Notes: generated by a model not told the origin, from the sequence alone. A DNA stretch of 40,263 bases from Clostridia bacterium (GCA_016293435.1 JAEDEG010000010.1:1-40263), one strand, 5' to 3'; counted from the first letter of the stretch, positions 10,201-18,655 are shown. A program made the numbers and translations.

Positions 10201-10786
10201 AACGAAACTTGGATATAATTGACAGACCATTATTATCTTTAAATGATATATCAGACATCTTTTTTGTTTGGTCAACATATACATCAATTTTTTTCTCTTC
10301 CTGATTGATGACAGCCGCTATCTGATAGGTTCTTCCAGGTGTAAACTGAATACCTACGGGATTCCAGGACATATCGCAAAGATTGCGGTTAGCATCTATA
10401 TGTATAACCCCACTCTCTTCAAGTTCTGAATCGAACATAGCTATACGAAAACGTCCATCACCGGCAACAATGAGATTCAGCTTAAATTCCAATATAACAG
10501 TGCCTTCAAGTTCTTCAAAAACAAACTCGGGAAAACAACCAATATTTTCTTTACCATTGTCTACCTCTTCAAGTTTTAAATATTTGTTGCCACTTTCATC
10601 AATATCAGTATATATCTTTTCTTTGAAGCTCCAACATGAAACACCTGAAGGCGATGCTCCAACTGTGTCATCTTCAAAATCTTTGTTAAATGCATAAGTG
10701 ATAGTTACATCATTACTCTCTACCTCTGCAAAAGATATTATGGGAATAAATGTAATTATCAACAGCATTGCTAAAATTCTTTTCAT
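7253..10786 (-). CDS. Secreted multidomain heparinase II/III-like polysaccharide lyase with copper-amine-oxidase-N domains
   Basis: This is a 1,177-residue exported protein. In order it shows a signal peptide (MKRILAMLLIITFIPIISFA), a LamG-like module (about 28-230), two copper-amine-oxidase-N-type repeats (about 262-385; TMVPVRFVSEALEATVDW and VYVPVRALAEALGKKVYYD), an alpha/alpha-toroid region (about 425-700; starts HPRIMADSERF) and the heparinase II/III beta domain (about 770-1000). The motif YHAHYDMGEF near residue 793 fits the conserved H-x-H-x-D pattern of that superfamily. A cadherin-like domain follows. The C-terminal F5/8-type-C module is shortened: compared with the paralogue at 12231-15959 about 70 residues are missing in frame. 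The family predicts beta-elimination of uronic-acid-containing polysaccharide; the substrate is unknown. It is first of five tightly spaced secreted-protein genes. Confidence 0.85.
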   Translation of the reverse strand: MKRILAMLLIITFIPIISFAEVESNDVTITYAFNKDFEDDTVGASPSGVSCWSFKEKIYTDIDESGNKYLKLEEVDNGKENIGCFPEFVFEELEGTVILEFKLNLIVAGDGRFRIAMFDSELEESGVIHIDANRNLCDMSWNPVGIQFTPGRTYQIAAVINQEEKKIDVYVDQTKKMSDISFKDNNGLSIISKFRFSQYMIGQVGTGINPITGLDDVRVYASDKPVFLHKLEGKNVVINQPVEPLKSYFATDNQISEYMKNTVALFADENKIAIDGEVSYLDPDDHTVSVRLINSRTMVPVRFVSEALEATVDWDESSEKVLISSNGKIVEFNLNSSVMLVDGQAVTLDASPQMIENRVYVPVRALAEALGKKVYYDKSGMIVISDRDNFFNMQTDLGIYRTLAGNLIYDIPEPTEVVAAVEAKHPNNSHPRIMADSERFNQIKINVQNDPIAKEWYGRILKRAESYLSGTLSTKYPEGGDPFNLSSGYKQRMGTVALAYKLTGDKKYADRGVEILLAACSFENWAPHNGLSLADMMFTVAIGYDWLYDCLTEDERKIVRDAVVKNGFTPIMAEYQNLPRETGYAWGQGKPDNFYFFGDGAGITLALAVCDEPDVKELAIEVLGNSMEHVRRAVSMFGPDGAWYEGPSYWSFLMVPYGTFVSSLEYATGSTYGYLDVPGADETCYFISAVTSPNGIFAYHDCYDEFQTSPMVWYIARHLNEYGIASTEMQRREKLNTEPLFFDLLWYDPFPMENANLKKDWYFRDTEVVTTRSSWSDDSVFAGLHAGMNNVYHAHYDMGEFIIDAYNTRFAVALGRDTYDGNAAHRYRVRSEGTNTLVINPDKTAGQDIKGVSRIERFESDEDGMIATLDMTSGYRSANKVIRGMKTFDNRQRIILQDEIEAKEPSDIYWFMHTQQEIDISSDGKTARIHGNGKDMIARLTCDNDAVFSVMEAKSMESSPANPSTAYSNDAYQKLTIKLEDVINATITVEFSFAASGFDDTTPKSDVLPISEWTLSEVKPKVPQLVDLRINCKTVDGFKPDKFVYEATIKDGEKLPKVIGRGYADITVQYPDDIPGCIVVHCASKENPEVYNDYIIKISVELPVADSNGNVALPSGINKLPVASVRASDYDGNVPEYTLDGDLNTSWAVLVEPTITFDLGSTIDSWTNVTEVGIYGE

Positions 10787-10824
10787 ATTACATCCCTCAC
10801 ACTACAGCTTTTATTTGAAGTGCT

Positions 10825-10855
10825 ATTATATTTTTCCTTTGCTTTCATAAGTCAA
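10825..10855 (-). promoter_or_regulatory. Candidate sigma-A promoter for the secreted lyase operon
   Basis: On the minus strand a TTGACT (10850-10855) and a perfect TATAAT (10825-10830) are separated by 19 bp, about 40 bp before the lyase start. The long spacer weakens the call. Confidence 0.4.
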
Positions 10856-10885
10856 CTCCAATCATGCAGAATTCAAAACTTAAGA

Positions 10886-11890
10886 TTATACAATATTTCC
10901 TTCAGATGAATCCTTTTTTACAAAATCAACAAGTTCATCAACAGTTGTAAAAGCTAATGCTGTAACTGTGTCTGCTGCACCATAATAAATTGCGATTCTT
11001 CCTGTATCAGCATCTGCTAATGTGGCACAAGGGAAAGCTACATTGGGTACATCACCAACACACTCATATGCTGTTTGTGGTGATAAAATATATGAATTGG
11101 TGCGGTATTTAACCTTCCACGGTTCATCAATATCAAGAATAGCTGCACCCATACTATATACATATCCATTACAAGATGTTAACACACCATGGTAAATCAG
11201 TAACCAACCTTCATCTGTTTCAATAGGAATTGGACCTGCACCTATTTTTGTCTTCTGCCAACTCAAAACATTTTTAGATGTTGACATAACATGTCTGTGA
11301 TGTCCCCAATGTTCCATATCCGGACTTTCACTATAAAAAATATCTCCAAAAGGTGTGTGTCCATTATCACTTGGTCTTGAAAGCATAGCAAACTTACCAT
11401 TTATTTTTCTTGGAAATAATACACCATTTCGGTTAAATGGAATAAATGCATTTTCTAACTGTATCAGAGTTTCAAAATCCTCTGTATATCCCACACCTAT
11501 TGTCGGACCATGATAACCATTACACCAAGTTACATAATATTTGCCATCTATATTACATACTCTTGGATCATACGCGTGTTCAAACTCTCTCTCGTCACCT
11601 AAAGAAGCTTTCAATTTTATTGAATCTTCATTGATGTGCCAGTTTATTCCATCTTTACTTTTACCCATGTGTATACGCATAGTTCTTGTTGTATCATCAC
11701 ATCGAAAAACTCCGGCATAACCATCTTCAAATGGTACAACTGCACTATTAAAAATACTGTTTGAATTTTTCAACAAATCTCTTGGTATGATGGGGTTTTC
11801 TGAATATCTCCAGACAACACCATTGTAGTTTTCCGGCTTATCCTCCCACGGCATATTAGGTAATGAGGTTCCATTAATTATTTTAGTCAT
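10886..11890 (-). CDS. GH130 family glycoside (mannoside) phosphorylase
   Basis: This is a cytosolic 334-residue protein without signal peptide. It has the GH130 five-bladed propeller signatures: NPIIPRD near the N-terminus, FNSAVVPFEDGYAGVFRCDD, YDPRVCNIDGKYYVTWCNGYHGP, and AIYYGAADTVTALA near the C-terminus. GH130 enzymes typically phosphorolyse or hydrolyse beta-mannosides such as beta-1,4-mannooligosaccharides or mannosyl-glucose, releasing mannose-1-phosphate. The exact specificity cannot be read here. Start ATG 11890 was chosen because AAAAAGGAG lies just before it; an in-frame ATG at 11977 has no such site and adds 29 unlikely residues. It precedes the secreted lyase operon by 100 bp, so it may process imported products of that system. 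Directly upstream are a repeat copy and a possible ten-codon gene remnant. Confidence 0.88.
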   Translation of the reverse strand: MTKIINGTSLPNMPWEDKPENYNGVVWRYSENPIIPRDLLKNSNSIFNSAVVPFEDGYAGVFRCDDTTRTMRIHMGKSKDGINWHINEDSIKLKASLGDEREFEHAYDPRVCNIDGKYYVTWCNGYHGPTIGVGYTEDFETLIQLENAFIPFNRNGVLFPRKINGKFAMLSRPSDNGHTPFGDIFYSESPDMEHWGHHRHVMSTSKNVLSWQKTKIGAGPIPIETDEGWLLIYHGVLTSCNGYVYSMGAAILDIDEPWKVKYRTNSYILSPQTAYECVGDVPNVAFPCATLADADTGRIAIYYGAADTVTALAFTTVDELVDFVKKDSSEGNIV

Positions 11891-12007
11891 TTTTTTCTCC
11901 TTTTTAATCTCTTTAACATCAGCAGTAAATAAAATAAATTTCTGCGTTGATATACTAATTTTGATATAACTACCCACTTAGTTTAATACTTGTTCTCTTA
12001 TTGCCCA

Positions 12008-12125
12008 TTCAATAAGCGGCAAAGCCGCGTCATTCAACGTTTTCAGTGGGAGATTGAACTCCCACTGAAAAAATTAAATGTCACCCGCCGCCTATAGAGG
12101 CGGGGGACATCTTAATTTAGTTATA
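12008..12125 (+). repeat. Complete ~118-bp three-hairpin interspersed element, copy 2
   Basis: From left to right it has hairpin 1 (GCGGC-AAA-GCCGC), hairpin 2 (13-bp perfect stem TTTTCAGTGGGAG / CTCCCACTGAAAA around a six-base loop) and hairpin 3 (GTCACCCGCC / AGGCGGGGGAC within AATTAA/TTAATT), ending in GTTATA. It begins TTCAATAAGC. It contains no coding sequence. The right end supplies the stop codon of an adjacent transporter remnant, and the left end abuts a possible ten-codon C-terminal remnant (minus strand, 11978-12007). Confidence 0.92.
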
Positions 12126-12234
12126 TTTGATTTTTAACCGTTGACGAGATGTATATTCCAAATGCAATAAGAATAAATCTTATTATGTATTCGGGTTTCA
12201 AAATATTTTCACCTAAAAGATAAGCTCCTATCAT
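12121..12234 (-). pseudogene. C-terminal remnant of an EamA/DMT transporter gene
   Basis: The minus strand reads IGAYLLGENILKPEYI followed by FILIAFGIYISSTVKNQI and stop. This is closely similar to the C-terminus of the intact EamA transporter at 18702-19595 (IGACLLGEDILKLQYI, then FILIAFGIYISSTVKKQIQ). Only about 36 residues survive. The upstream side is fused directly to the end of the lyase gene, overlapping its stop by a few bases, and the TAA stop is formed by the right end of the repeat element. This is a decayed duplicate and not expected to be functional. Confidence 0.85.
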
Positions 12235-15200
12235 TCACCGTATATTCCAGCTTCTGTGATATTTGTCCAGGAACCTATTGTTGAACCCTTGCCTTTTATT
12301 TTTATGTATCTTGCCTTTGTTTTGGGAATTTTAAATAATTCCTCTAGCAGGGTTGTGCCTGATGTGTAGTTATCTGTGGAAATGGTGGTATAGTTTTCAC
12401 CATCAACAGATGTATATAGATTAAATATCTGTCTTCTTCCGTCGTTATTGTACTGCTTTATTGCAAGACCAATGTAGCTGATTTCCTTCACATCACCCAG
12501 GTCAAAAATAATAGTAGGTCCGCCCATGGCTGCCCATGAGGTAGTGAGGTCACCGTCAAGAGTGTTTTCGGGCACATTGCCGTCATGGTCGCTCGCCCAT
12601 ACAGATGCAACAGGAAGTTTTCCTATTCCCGACGGTAAATTGATATAGCCATTTGCGTCGGGAGTTAAAAGCTCAATTGATACCTTTATTATATACTCAC
12701 TATATATATCAGGATTTTCTTTTGAGAAAGAACGAACAATTATGTAGCCGGGAACATCCTTGGGGTATTCAACGGATATTTCACAATCTCCTTCGGCTGT
12801 TACAACCGGACGTGCTTCGCCATCCTTTATTGTCATTTCATACACATACTGATATGGCTTGAAGCCATCTATTGTTTGTCCGTTAATCTTTAAGTCTGAA
12901 AGCTTTGGAGCCTCAGATTTCGGCTCATCAAGAGTCCAATCGTTTATTGGAGTAACCTCTCTTTTTTCTGCTCTCTCTTCAAAGCCCGAAGTAACAAAGG
13001 AAAATTCTACTGTTATTGTTGCTTTCACAGCTTTTTCAAGCTTAATTGTGAGCTTTTTGTATGCATCATTGGAATATGCAGTGGCGGGGTTAGCCGGAGA
13101 TGTTTCAAATGATTTTGCATCCATTATTGTAAACACTGCATCATTGTCACAGGTCAATCGTGCGACCATATCCTTGCCCTTGCCATATACCCTTGCTGTT
13201 TTTCCGTCACTTGAAATTTCCATTTCCTGTGCTGTGTGCATAAACCAGTAGATATCTGATGGTTCTTTTGCTTCTATTTCGTCCTGAAGTATTATTCTCT
13301 GTCTATTATCAAAGGTTTTCATACCTCTTATCGCTTTATTCAGGGTGTTCGGATAACCGCTGGTCATATCAAGTGTTGCAATAATACCATCATCGCCCGA
13401 TTCAAATCTTTCAATTCTTGAAGCACCATTTCTATGCTGACCGCCTGATTTATCAGGATTTACAACTATTGTATTTGTGCCCTCTGCTCTGTTTCTGTAG
13501 AAATGAGCGGCATTTCCATCATAGGAATCGGCACCAAGGGATGCTGCATAACGAGTCCCGAAGCCGTCTATTATGAATTCCCCCATATCGTAGTGTCCGT
13601 GATACACATTGACCATACCGGCATGGAGACCTGCAAACACCGCACTGTCTGACCAATCGGAACGGGTGGTCATAACCTCTGTGTCTCTGAAATACCAGTC
13701 TTTTTTAAGATTTACATCAACATAATCAAATGGATTATACCATAACAAATCATAAAACATGGGAGCAGTGTTGAGCTTATCCCTTCTTTCCATTTCAAGT
13801 GATGCAATGGAGTTATCGTTTAATTTATTAGCAAGATACCATATTGCAGCAGATGTCTGAAAGCCCTCAGGGCTGTCATGGAAGCTGAATATTCCCGTTG
13901 GTCCTGTTACACCTGAGATATAATAGCCTGTTTCTCTTACACCGGGGATATCAAGATAACCATATGTACTACCGGCGGCATATTCAAGAGAGGAAACAAA
14001 CTGAGCAAAGGGAAGCATAAGGTATGCCCAGTATGAAGGACCTTCATACCATGCACCATCCGGTGCAAAAGTATTTACTGATTTTTTAACATGCTCCATA
14101 GCATTGCCAAGCACCTCTGTTGCTATATCCTTTAAGTCGAGTTCGTCGCAAACCGCAAGTGCCATAGAAATAGAACCAGCGTTGCAGTATATCTGCCAGT
14201 TATCAGGACGAACTGCTTGTGCCCACATAAAGGAGCGCTGTCTGGGAGTGTTATTGTAGTCCTCAAGCACCGTCATAAACCCGTTTTTCTTCATTGCATC
14301 TTTTATGGTTTGTCTTTCATCGGGAGTCATATAATCATAGAACCAGTCATAGCCTATGGCAAAAGCACACATCATCTCCGCCAGAGCCAGACCGGAGTAC
14401 TGAATGCCCCAATCCTTGAAGGCAGAGAGCTTTATCATTGTGTCAACACCGGATCTGGCATACTTTTCTTCGCCGGTCAAATGATACATCATACCGAGAA
14501 CACCAAGCCTATGCTTTACACCGTCATTAACATTTATAGTATTCTGCCCCTCGGTATAGTATGACGGAGGTGCTTTTTCAATGTAGCTCTCAGCTCTTTT
14601 TGCTAAGGATTCATACCATTTTTTTGCTATGGGGTCGTTTTTAATGTTGTTTTTTATTTCATTAAACCTTGCCTTATCTGCCATTATTCTCGGATGGCCA
14701 TTATCCGGATACTTGTTTATCACTGCATTAACAACCTCGGAAGCTTCGGGAACATCATAGATTAATTTTCCTGCAAGACTTCTGAATATGCCAAGATCAT
14801 CTTGCATATTAAAAAAGTTATCCCGATTTGCCAAAACAATCATTCCACTTTTATCATAGGTAACTTTTTTACCCAAAGCTTCTGCTATGGCTCTTACAGG
14901 AACATAAGTTCTGCCATCAATTATCTGTGCAGGAGTATCGATTGTGTATTCCTTATCATCCACAAGCATTATGGATGAATCAAGTTTGATTTCAATTGTT
15001 TTATCATCATATATCTTAACGCTTTCTTCGCCCTCATTCCAGTCAACAGACGCTCCGAAAGCCTGACCTATGAATCTTACCGGAACAAGCGTGCGACCGT
15101 TTACAACTCTGGCGGTGATATTGTGGTTATTTTCATCAAGGTATGATACCTCACCGTCTATAGCGATTTTATTTTCGTTTACAAACAGTGCAACTGTATC

Positions 15201-15959
15201 CTTCATATATTTGGAAATCTCACTGTCTGTTGCGGTGTATGTATTTAATGAGCCTTCTTCTTTTTCGATAATAACATTTTTGTTTTCAAGCTCATGCATA
15301 AACACAGGCTTATCGCTCTGGTATATTTTAACATCATCAATTCCTATTAAAGGTCTTATGCCGTCCCCTATCATATAGGACTGAAAGCGGAATTTTGCAA
15401 CGGGCATATAATCATTTTTGGTGATAGGATAATCTGATATTTTCTTTCTTCTGTCCACATACACATCTATCTTTTTTTCTGTTTGATTTATAACAGAAAC
15501 TATCTCATAGGTCCTGCCAACATTAAGAGGCATAATACCCTTTGTTTTATCGGTACCAAGAGCCTGCTTGTTATCTATAAGTAGCACACCTGTTTCGCCT
15601 TCCTCGGCATCCTTCATACTAATTCTTAAGGTACCGTCACCGGCTGCAAGAAGAGTGAGTTTGAATTCCATTATTACCGTGTTTTCAAGCTCTCCGCAAG
15701 CAAATTCGGGATAGCAACCCTTGCTTTCGTTTTCAACTTCTTCAATCTTTAAATATTTGTTGCCATTTTCATCAATATCGGTGTATATCTTTTCTTTGTA
15801 ACTCCAGCATATAACACCGGATGGTGATGAACCAAGTGTGTCATTTTCAAAATCCTTGTTATATGCATATGTGATAGTTACATCATTACTCTTTACCTCT
15901 GCAAAAGAGGCTATGGGAATAAGCGTAAATACCAGCAACATTGCTAAAATTCTTTTCAT
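12231..15959 (-). CDS. Secreted heparinase II/III-like polysaccharide lyase with intact discoidin (F5/8C) domain
   Basis: The protein has about 1,242 residues from ATG 15959, chosen because GGAGGG lies seven bases before it; the in-frame ATG at 16016 would bury the signal peptide (MKRILAMLLVFTLIPIASFA). Domains are a LamG-like module (about 25-225), paired copper-amine-oxidase-N repeats (about 256-376; TLVPVRFIGQAFGASVDW and TYVPVRAIAEALGKKVTYD), an alpha/alpha-toroid lyase domain from about 420, the heparinase II/III beta domain with YHGHYDMGEF near 788, a cadherin-like domain, and a full F5/8C carbohydrate-binding module (about 1120-1242). It is highly similar along its whole length to the lyase at 7253-10786, which lacks part of this last module. 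Family knowledge suggests eliminative cleavage of an acidic polysaccharide outside the cell; the substrate is unknown. It is divergent from the AraC-type regulator at 16220, a possible controller. Confidence 0.86.
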   Translation of the reverse strand: MKRILAMLLVFTLIPIASFAEVKSNDVTITYAYNKDFENDTLGSSPSGVICWSYKEKIYTDIDENGNKYLKIEEVENESKGCYPEFACGELENTVIMEFKLTLLAAGDGTLRISMKDAEEGETGVLLIDNKQALGTDKTKGIMPLNVGRTYEIVSVINQTEKKIDVYVDRRKKISDYPITKNDYMPVAKFRFQSYMIGDGIRPLIGIDDVKIYQSDKPVFMHELENKNVIIEKEEGSLNTYTATDSEISKYMKDTVALFVNENKIAIDGEVSYLDENNHNITARVVNGRTLVPVRFIGQAFGASVDWNEGEESVKIYDDKTIEIKLDSSIMLVDDKEYTIDTPAQIIDGRTYVPVRAIAEALGKKVTYDKSGMIVLANRDNFFNMQDDLGIFRSLAGKLIYDVPEASEVVNAVINKYPDNGHPRIMADKARFNEIKNNIKNDPIAKKWYESLAKRAESYIEKAPPSYYTEGQNTINVNDGVKHRLGVLGMMYHLTGEEKYARSGVDTMIKLSAFKDWGIQYSGLALAEMMCAFAIGYDWFYDYMTPDERQTIKDAMKKNGFMTVLEDYNNTPRQRSFMWAQAVRPDNWQIYCNAGSISMALAVCDELDLKDIATEVLGNAMEHVKKSVNTFAPDGAWYEGPSYWAYLMLPFAQFVSSLEYAAGSTYGYLDIPGVRETGYYISGVTGPTGIFSFHDSPEGFQTSAAIWYLANKLNDNSIASLEMERRDKLNTAPMFYDLLWYNPFDYVDVNLKKDWYFRDTEVMTTRSDWSDSAVFAGLHAGMVNVYHGHYDMGEFIIDGFGTRYAASLGADSYDGNAAHFYRNRAEGTNTIVVNPDKSGGQHRNGASRIERFESGDDGIIATLDMTSGYPNTLNKAIRGMKTFDNRQRIILQDEIEAKEPSDIYWFMHTAQEMEISSDGKTARVYGKGKDMVARLTCDNDAVFTIMDAKSFETSPANPATAYSNDAYKKLTIKLEKAVKATITVEFSFVTSGFEERAEKREVTPINDWTLDEPKSEAPKLSDLKINGQTIDGFKPYQYVYEMTIKDGEARPVVTAEGDCEISVEYPKDVPGYIIVRSFSKENPDIYSEYIIKVSIELLTPDANGYINLPSGIGKLPVASVWASDHDGNVPENTLDGDLTTSWAAMGGPTIIFDLGDVKEISYIGLAIKQYNNDGRRQIFNLYTSVDGENYTTISTDNYTSGTTLLEELFKIPKTKARYIKIKGKGSTIGSWTNITEAGIYGE

Positions 15960-16219
15960 ATTGTATCCCTCCGAATATAATTTTAAAATAAATGCATTGT
16001 TATTCATGTAAATCAAACGATATTACCTTATCATAATTGTATTTTAATACAAGCTTAATTTTATTAAATCATATATTTTTTCAAAAACATTGCAATTTTT
16101 TTGATTGTATCATATATCAACAAAAAACATTTGGTATTTTCTACATATATTTCCATTATCATATATTGCAAGTTTTTAATTTTTATTTTATAATTTTAGT
16201 TGTCAGGAGGATGAAGATT

Positions 16220-17047
16220 ATGAGAAACACCCTACCCTCATTTATAACAACAAAAACGGGAATTGTTGTTACCGACAGAATTCTGAAGGAAGACTTTCCC
16301 GGGCATTCACATGACTATTATGAAATTGAATACATCATATCAGGAAAAGGATATATAAACATAAATGATGTGCAATATCCCATAAAAGAAAATACTCTTT
16401 TTTTCTTTACACCACTTGATTTTGAAAAAATAGAAATTGATGGTGATGTAAAACTTCTTAATATCTCATTCTGCCCCGAATGGATACACGAAAGCATTGC
16501 AACTGAGCTCATCTCTTATACAGTTATTAATGATTATATTTTTCCGTATACAGAAAGAATTTGCGATGAATACAGAAAAAACAAACGATTTAATCAAACT
16601 ATTATAGAAAATATGCTTACGATAATGCTGGTTGATATTTCAAGAAATATTCGTGAAAAGGAAATAAAGCAAGGTAACAGATACGATAAAAATATCAGAA
16701 AAGCCATCAATTATATGCATTTGAATTTCAAAAATAACACAACGCTTAATGAAGTTGCAAAAATAACTTATTTAAGTCCGGCATACTTTTCTACAACCTT
16801 TAAAAAATCTACGAATATGTCTTTTCTGCAATACCTGACAGATTTAAGACTGAAATATGCCAGAAGACTTTTGATTAACACAAAAATGTCTATAACTGAT
16901 ATATGCTACAACTCAGGTTTTTCGTCTTTTTCAAATTTTTCACGGCTTTTCAAAGAAAAATATAAAATGACACCAAAAGTTTATCGCAAACTTTATTCAA
17001 ATCCAACCACACAATTTCAAAAGCCTATAGACTACAAAATAGAATGA
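16220..17047 (+). CDS. AraC-family transcriptional regulator with cupin-type sensor domain
   Basis: This is a 275-residue regulator. ATG 16220 is preferred since AGGAGG (16205-16210) is nine bases upstream; ATG 16211 is too close to it and more distal starts lack a site. The N-terminal half has a cupin sugar-sensing pattern (FPGHSHDYYEIEYIISGKGYI). The C-terminal ~100 residues hold two helix-turn-helix motifs (LNEVAKITYLSPAYFSTTFK and ITDICYNSGFSSFSNFSRLF), the AraC DNA-binding domain. It is followed after 21 bp by the GH20 gene, which it probably activates as an operon partner. It may also act on the divergent lyase gene through the AT-rich 260-bp gap at 15960-16219, in which I recognise no further feature. 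Confidence 0.88.
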   Translation: MRNTLPSFITTKTGIVVTDRILKEDFPGHSHDYYEIEYIISGKGYININDVQYPIKENTLFFFTPLDFEKIEIDGDVKLLNISFCPEWIHESIATELISYTVINDYIFPYTERICDEYRKNKRFNQTIIENMLTIMLVDISRNIREKEIKQGNRYDKNIRKAINYMHLNFKNNTTLNEVAKITYLSPAYFSTTFKKSTNMSFLQYLTDLRLKYARRLLINTKMSITDICYNSGFSSFSNFSRLFKEKYKMTPKVYRKLYSNPTTQFQKPIDYKIE

Positions 17048-17068
17048 CATAAGAAAGGAAATGATAAT

Positions 17069-18646
17069 ATGTTAGGAGTAATGTTTGATTGTTCAAGAAA
17101 TGCAGTAATGACTGTGGATACCTTAAAAAAATATGCGGATATTCTCAAGAAAATGGGATATGACACCATTATGCTCTATATTGAGGACACATACGAAATA
17201 AAAGGACATCCTTATTTCGGACACTTGAGAGGTAAATACACACAGGAAGAACTTAAGGAAATGGACAAGTATTGTTCTGATATCGGAATGGAATTAATCC
17301 CCTGTATTCAGACCTTAGCACATCTTGAAGCAATATTTAAGTGGAGTGATGTTTATACAAATATAAACGATTGCGATTCTATTCTTCTTGCAAGTGATGA
17401 AAATACATACAAGCTTATAGATGATATGCTCTGTACCCTATCAAAATGCTTTACAAGTAAAAAGATACATGTGGGTATGGATGAAGCAGTGAATGTGGGC
17501 AATGGTAAATACAGGGCTTTGCATGGCGTGGAGGACAGATTTGATATAATAAACAATCACCTTCACAGAGTTTGTGAAATAGCTTCAAAATATGACTTAG
17601 AGCCAATGATATGGAGTGATATGTTTTGTCAGCTTGCATTAAATATAGAAGATCAGTATGATAGTGCTGATGCATCAAAAATTCTCGAAAAAGCAGATCT
17701 TCCCGAAAATGTTTCACTTGTATATTGGGATTATTACAGGACTGACTACAACCACTATGTTGAACATATTAAAACAAATCAGATGTTTAACAGAGAAGTA
17801 AGCTTTGCAGGCGGAGCATGGGCATGGAAAGGATTAGCTCCTGATAATGACTTTAGCATGAGAACAACAAAAGCTGCACTTGATGCGTGCAGAGATACAG
17901 GGGTTGAAAATGTGATTTTCACCGTATGGGGAGACGATGGAAACGAATGCCCGAAGGCTGCAATTTTCCCATCGCTTATGTATGCCGCTGAAGTTTACAG
18001 AGGCAACAACGATATGAACATTATAAAAGAAAAATTTCAAAGTATTGTTGGATGCAGCTTTGATGACTTTATGCTACTTGATAAACTTGACTGGGTTGAC
18101 GGAGAGCATACAAGAGATTGTATGTCTAAAAACTTCCTCTACAGTGATGTATTTATGGGAATATGGGATTATCATTGCAAGCTGGAATATTCTGATTTTT
18201 ACAAAGAGATAGCAGAAAAGCTTTCTTCAGTTACAAATAAAGGAGATTATGCATTTCTTTTCGACTGCTACAAGGCATTTTCCGATGTGCTTGAAATCAA
18301 AGCTACACTCGGCATAGAAACAAGAAAAGCTTATTTGGAAAATAACAAAAATGAAATCCTAAATATCTGCAAAAAGATGGATGAAGTTTGTATTCGCATT
18401 GACACATTCCACGATTTATACAAAAAAGCATGGCTTGCGGAAAACAAGTCATTTGGATATGAGATTATGGATATTCGATTTGGCGGACTTAAGCAGAGAA
18501 TTACAAGCTGTAAAAAAACACCGGAGCAGTTTGTATCCGCTGAAATTAAAAATATTCCTGAATTAGAAGAGCCTGTTTTAAAGAAAACTAATGGCGTTTT
18601 CTGGTCAAGGCTTGTGAGTGCAGGAAGAATAAGTATGTATCTGTAA
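17069..18646 (+). CDS. Cytosolic GH20 beta-N-acetylhexosaminidase-type glycosidase
   Basis: This is a 525-residue protein with no signal peptide or membrane span. The GH20 (beta/alpha)8 signature HVGMDEA is at residues about 134-140; the adjacent Asp138-Glu139 is the expected catalytic pair, the Asp orienting the substrate acetamido group and the Glu acting as acid/base. Other family-like strands are YDTIMLYIEDTYEIKG, IPCIQTLAHLE and FTVWGDDGNE. GH20 enzymes release terminal GlcNAc or GalNAc from the non-reducing end; lack of export suggests it acts on imported oligosaccharides. AAGGAAATGATAAT precedes the start. It is the second gene of the AraC-GH20 unit and ends at a strong terminator. Exact substrate is unknown. 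Confidence 0.88.
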   Translation: MLGVMFDCSRNAVMTVDTLKKYADILKKMGYDTIMLYIEDTYEIKGHPYFGHLRGKYTQEELKEMDKYCSDIGMELIPCIQTLAHLEAIFKWSDVYTNINDCDSILLASDENTYKLIDDMLCTLSKCFTSKKIHVGMDEAVNVGNGKYRALHGVEDRFDIINNHLHRVCEIASKYDLEPMIWSDMFCQLALNIEDQYDSADASKILEKADLPENVSLVYWDYYRTDYNHYVEHIKTNQMFNREVSFAGGAWAWKGLAPDNDFSMRTTKAALDACRDTGVENVIFTVWGDDGNECPKAAIFPSLMYAAEVYRGNNDMNIIKEKFQSIVGCSFDDFMLLDKLDWVDGEHTRDCMSKNFLYSDVFMGIWDYHCKLEYSDFYKEIAEKLSSVTNKGDYAFLFDCYKAFSDVLEIKATLGIETRKAYLENNKNEILNICKKMDEVCIRIDTFHDLYKKAWLAENKSFGYEIMDIRFGGLKQRITSCKKTPEQFVSAEIKNIPELEEPVLKKTNGVFWSRLVSAGRISMYL

Positions 18647-18655
18647 CGCAAAAAA

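Noticed and set aside
12859..13251. 130-residue plus-strand open frame inside the second lyase gene
   Set aside because: It is antisense to a well-supported gene, serine-rich from complementing its codons, without its own signals.
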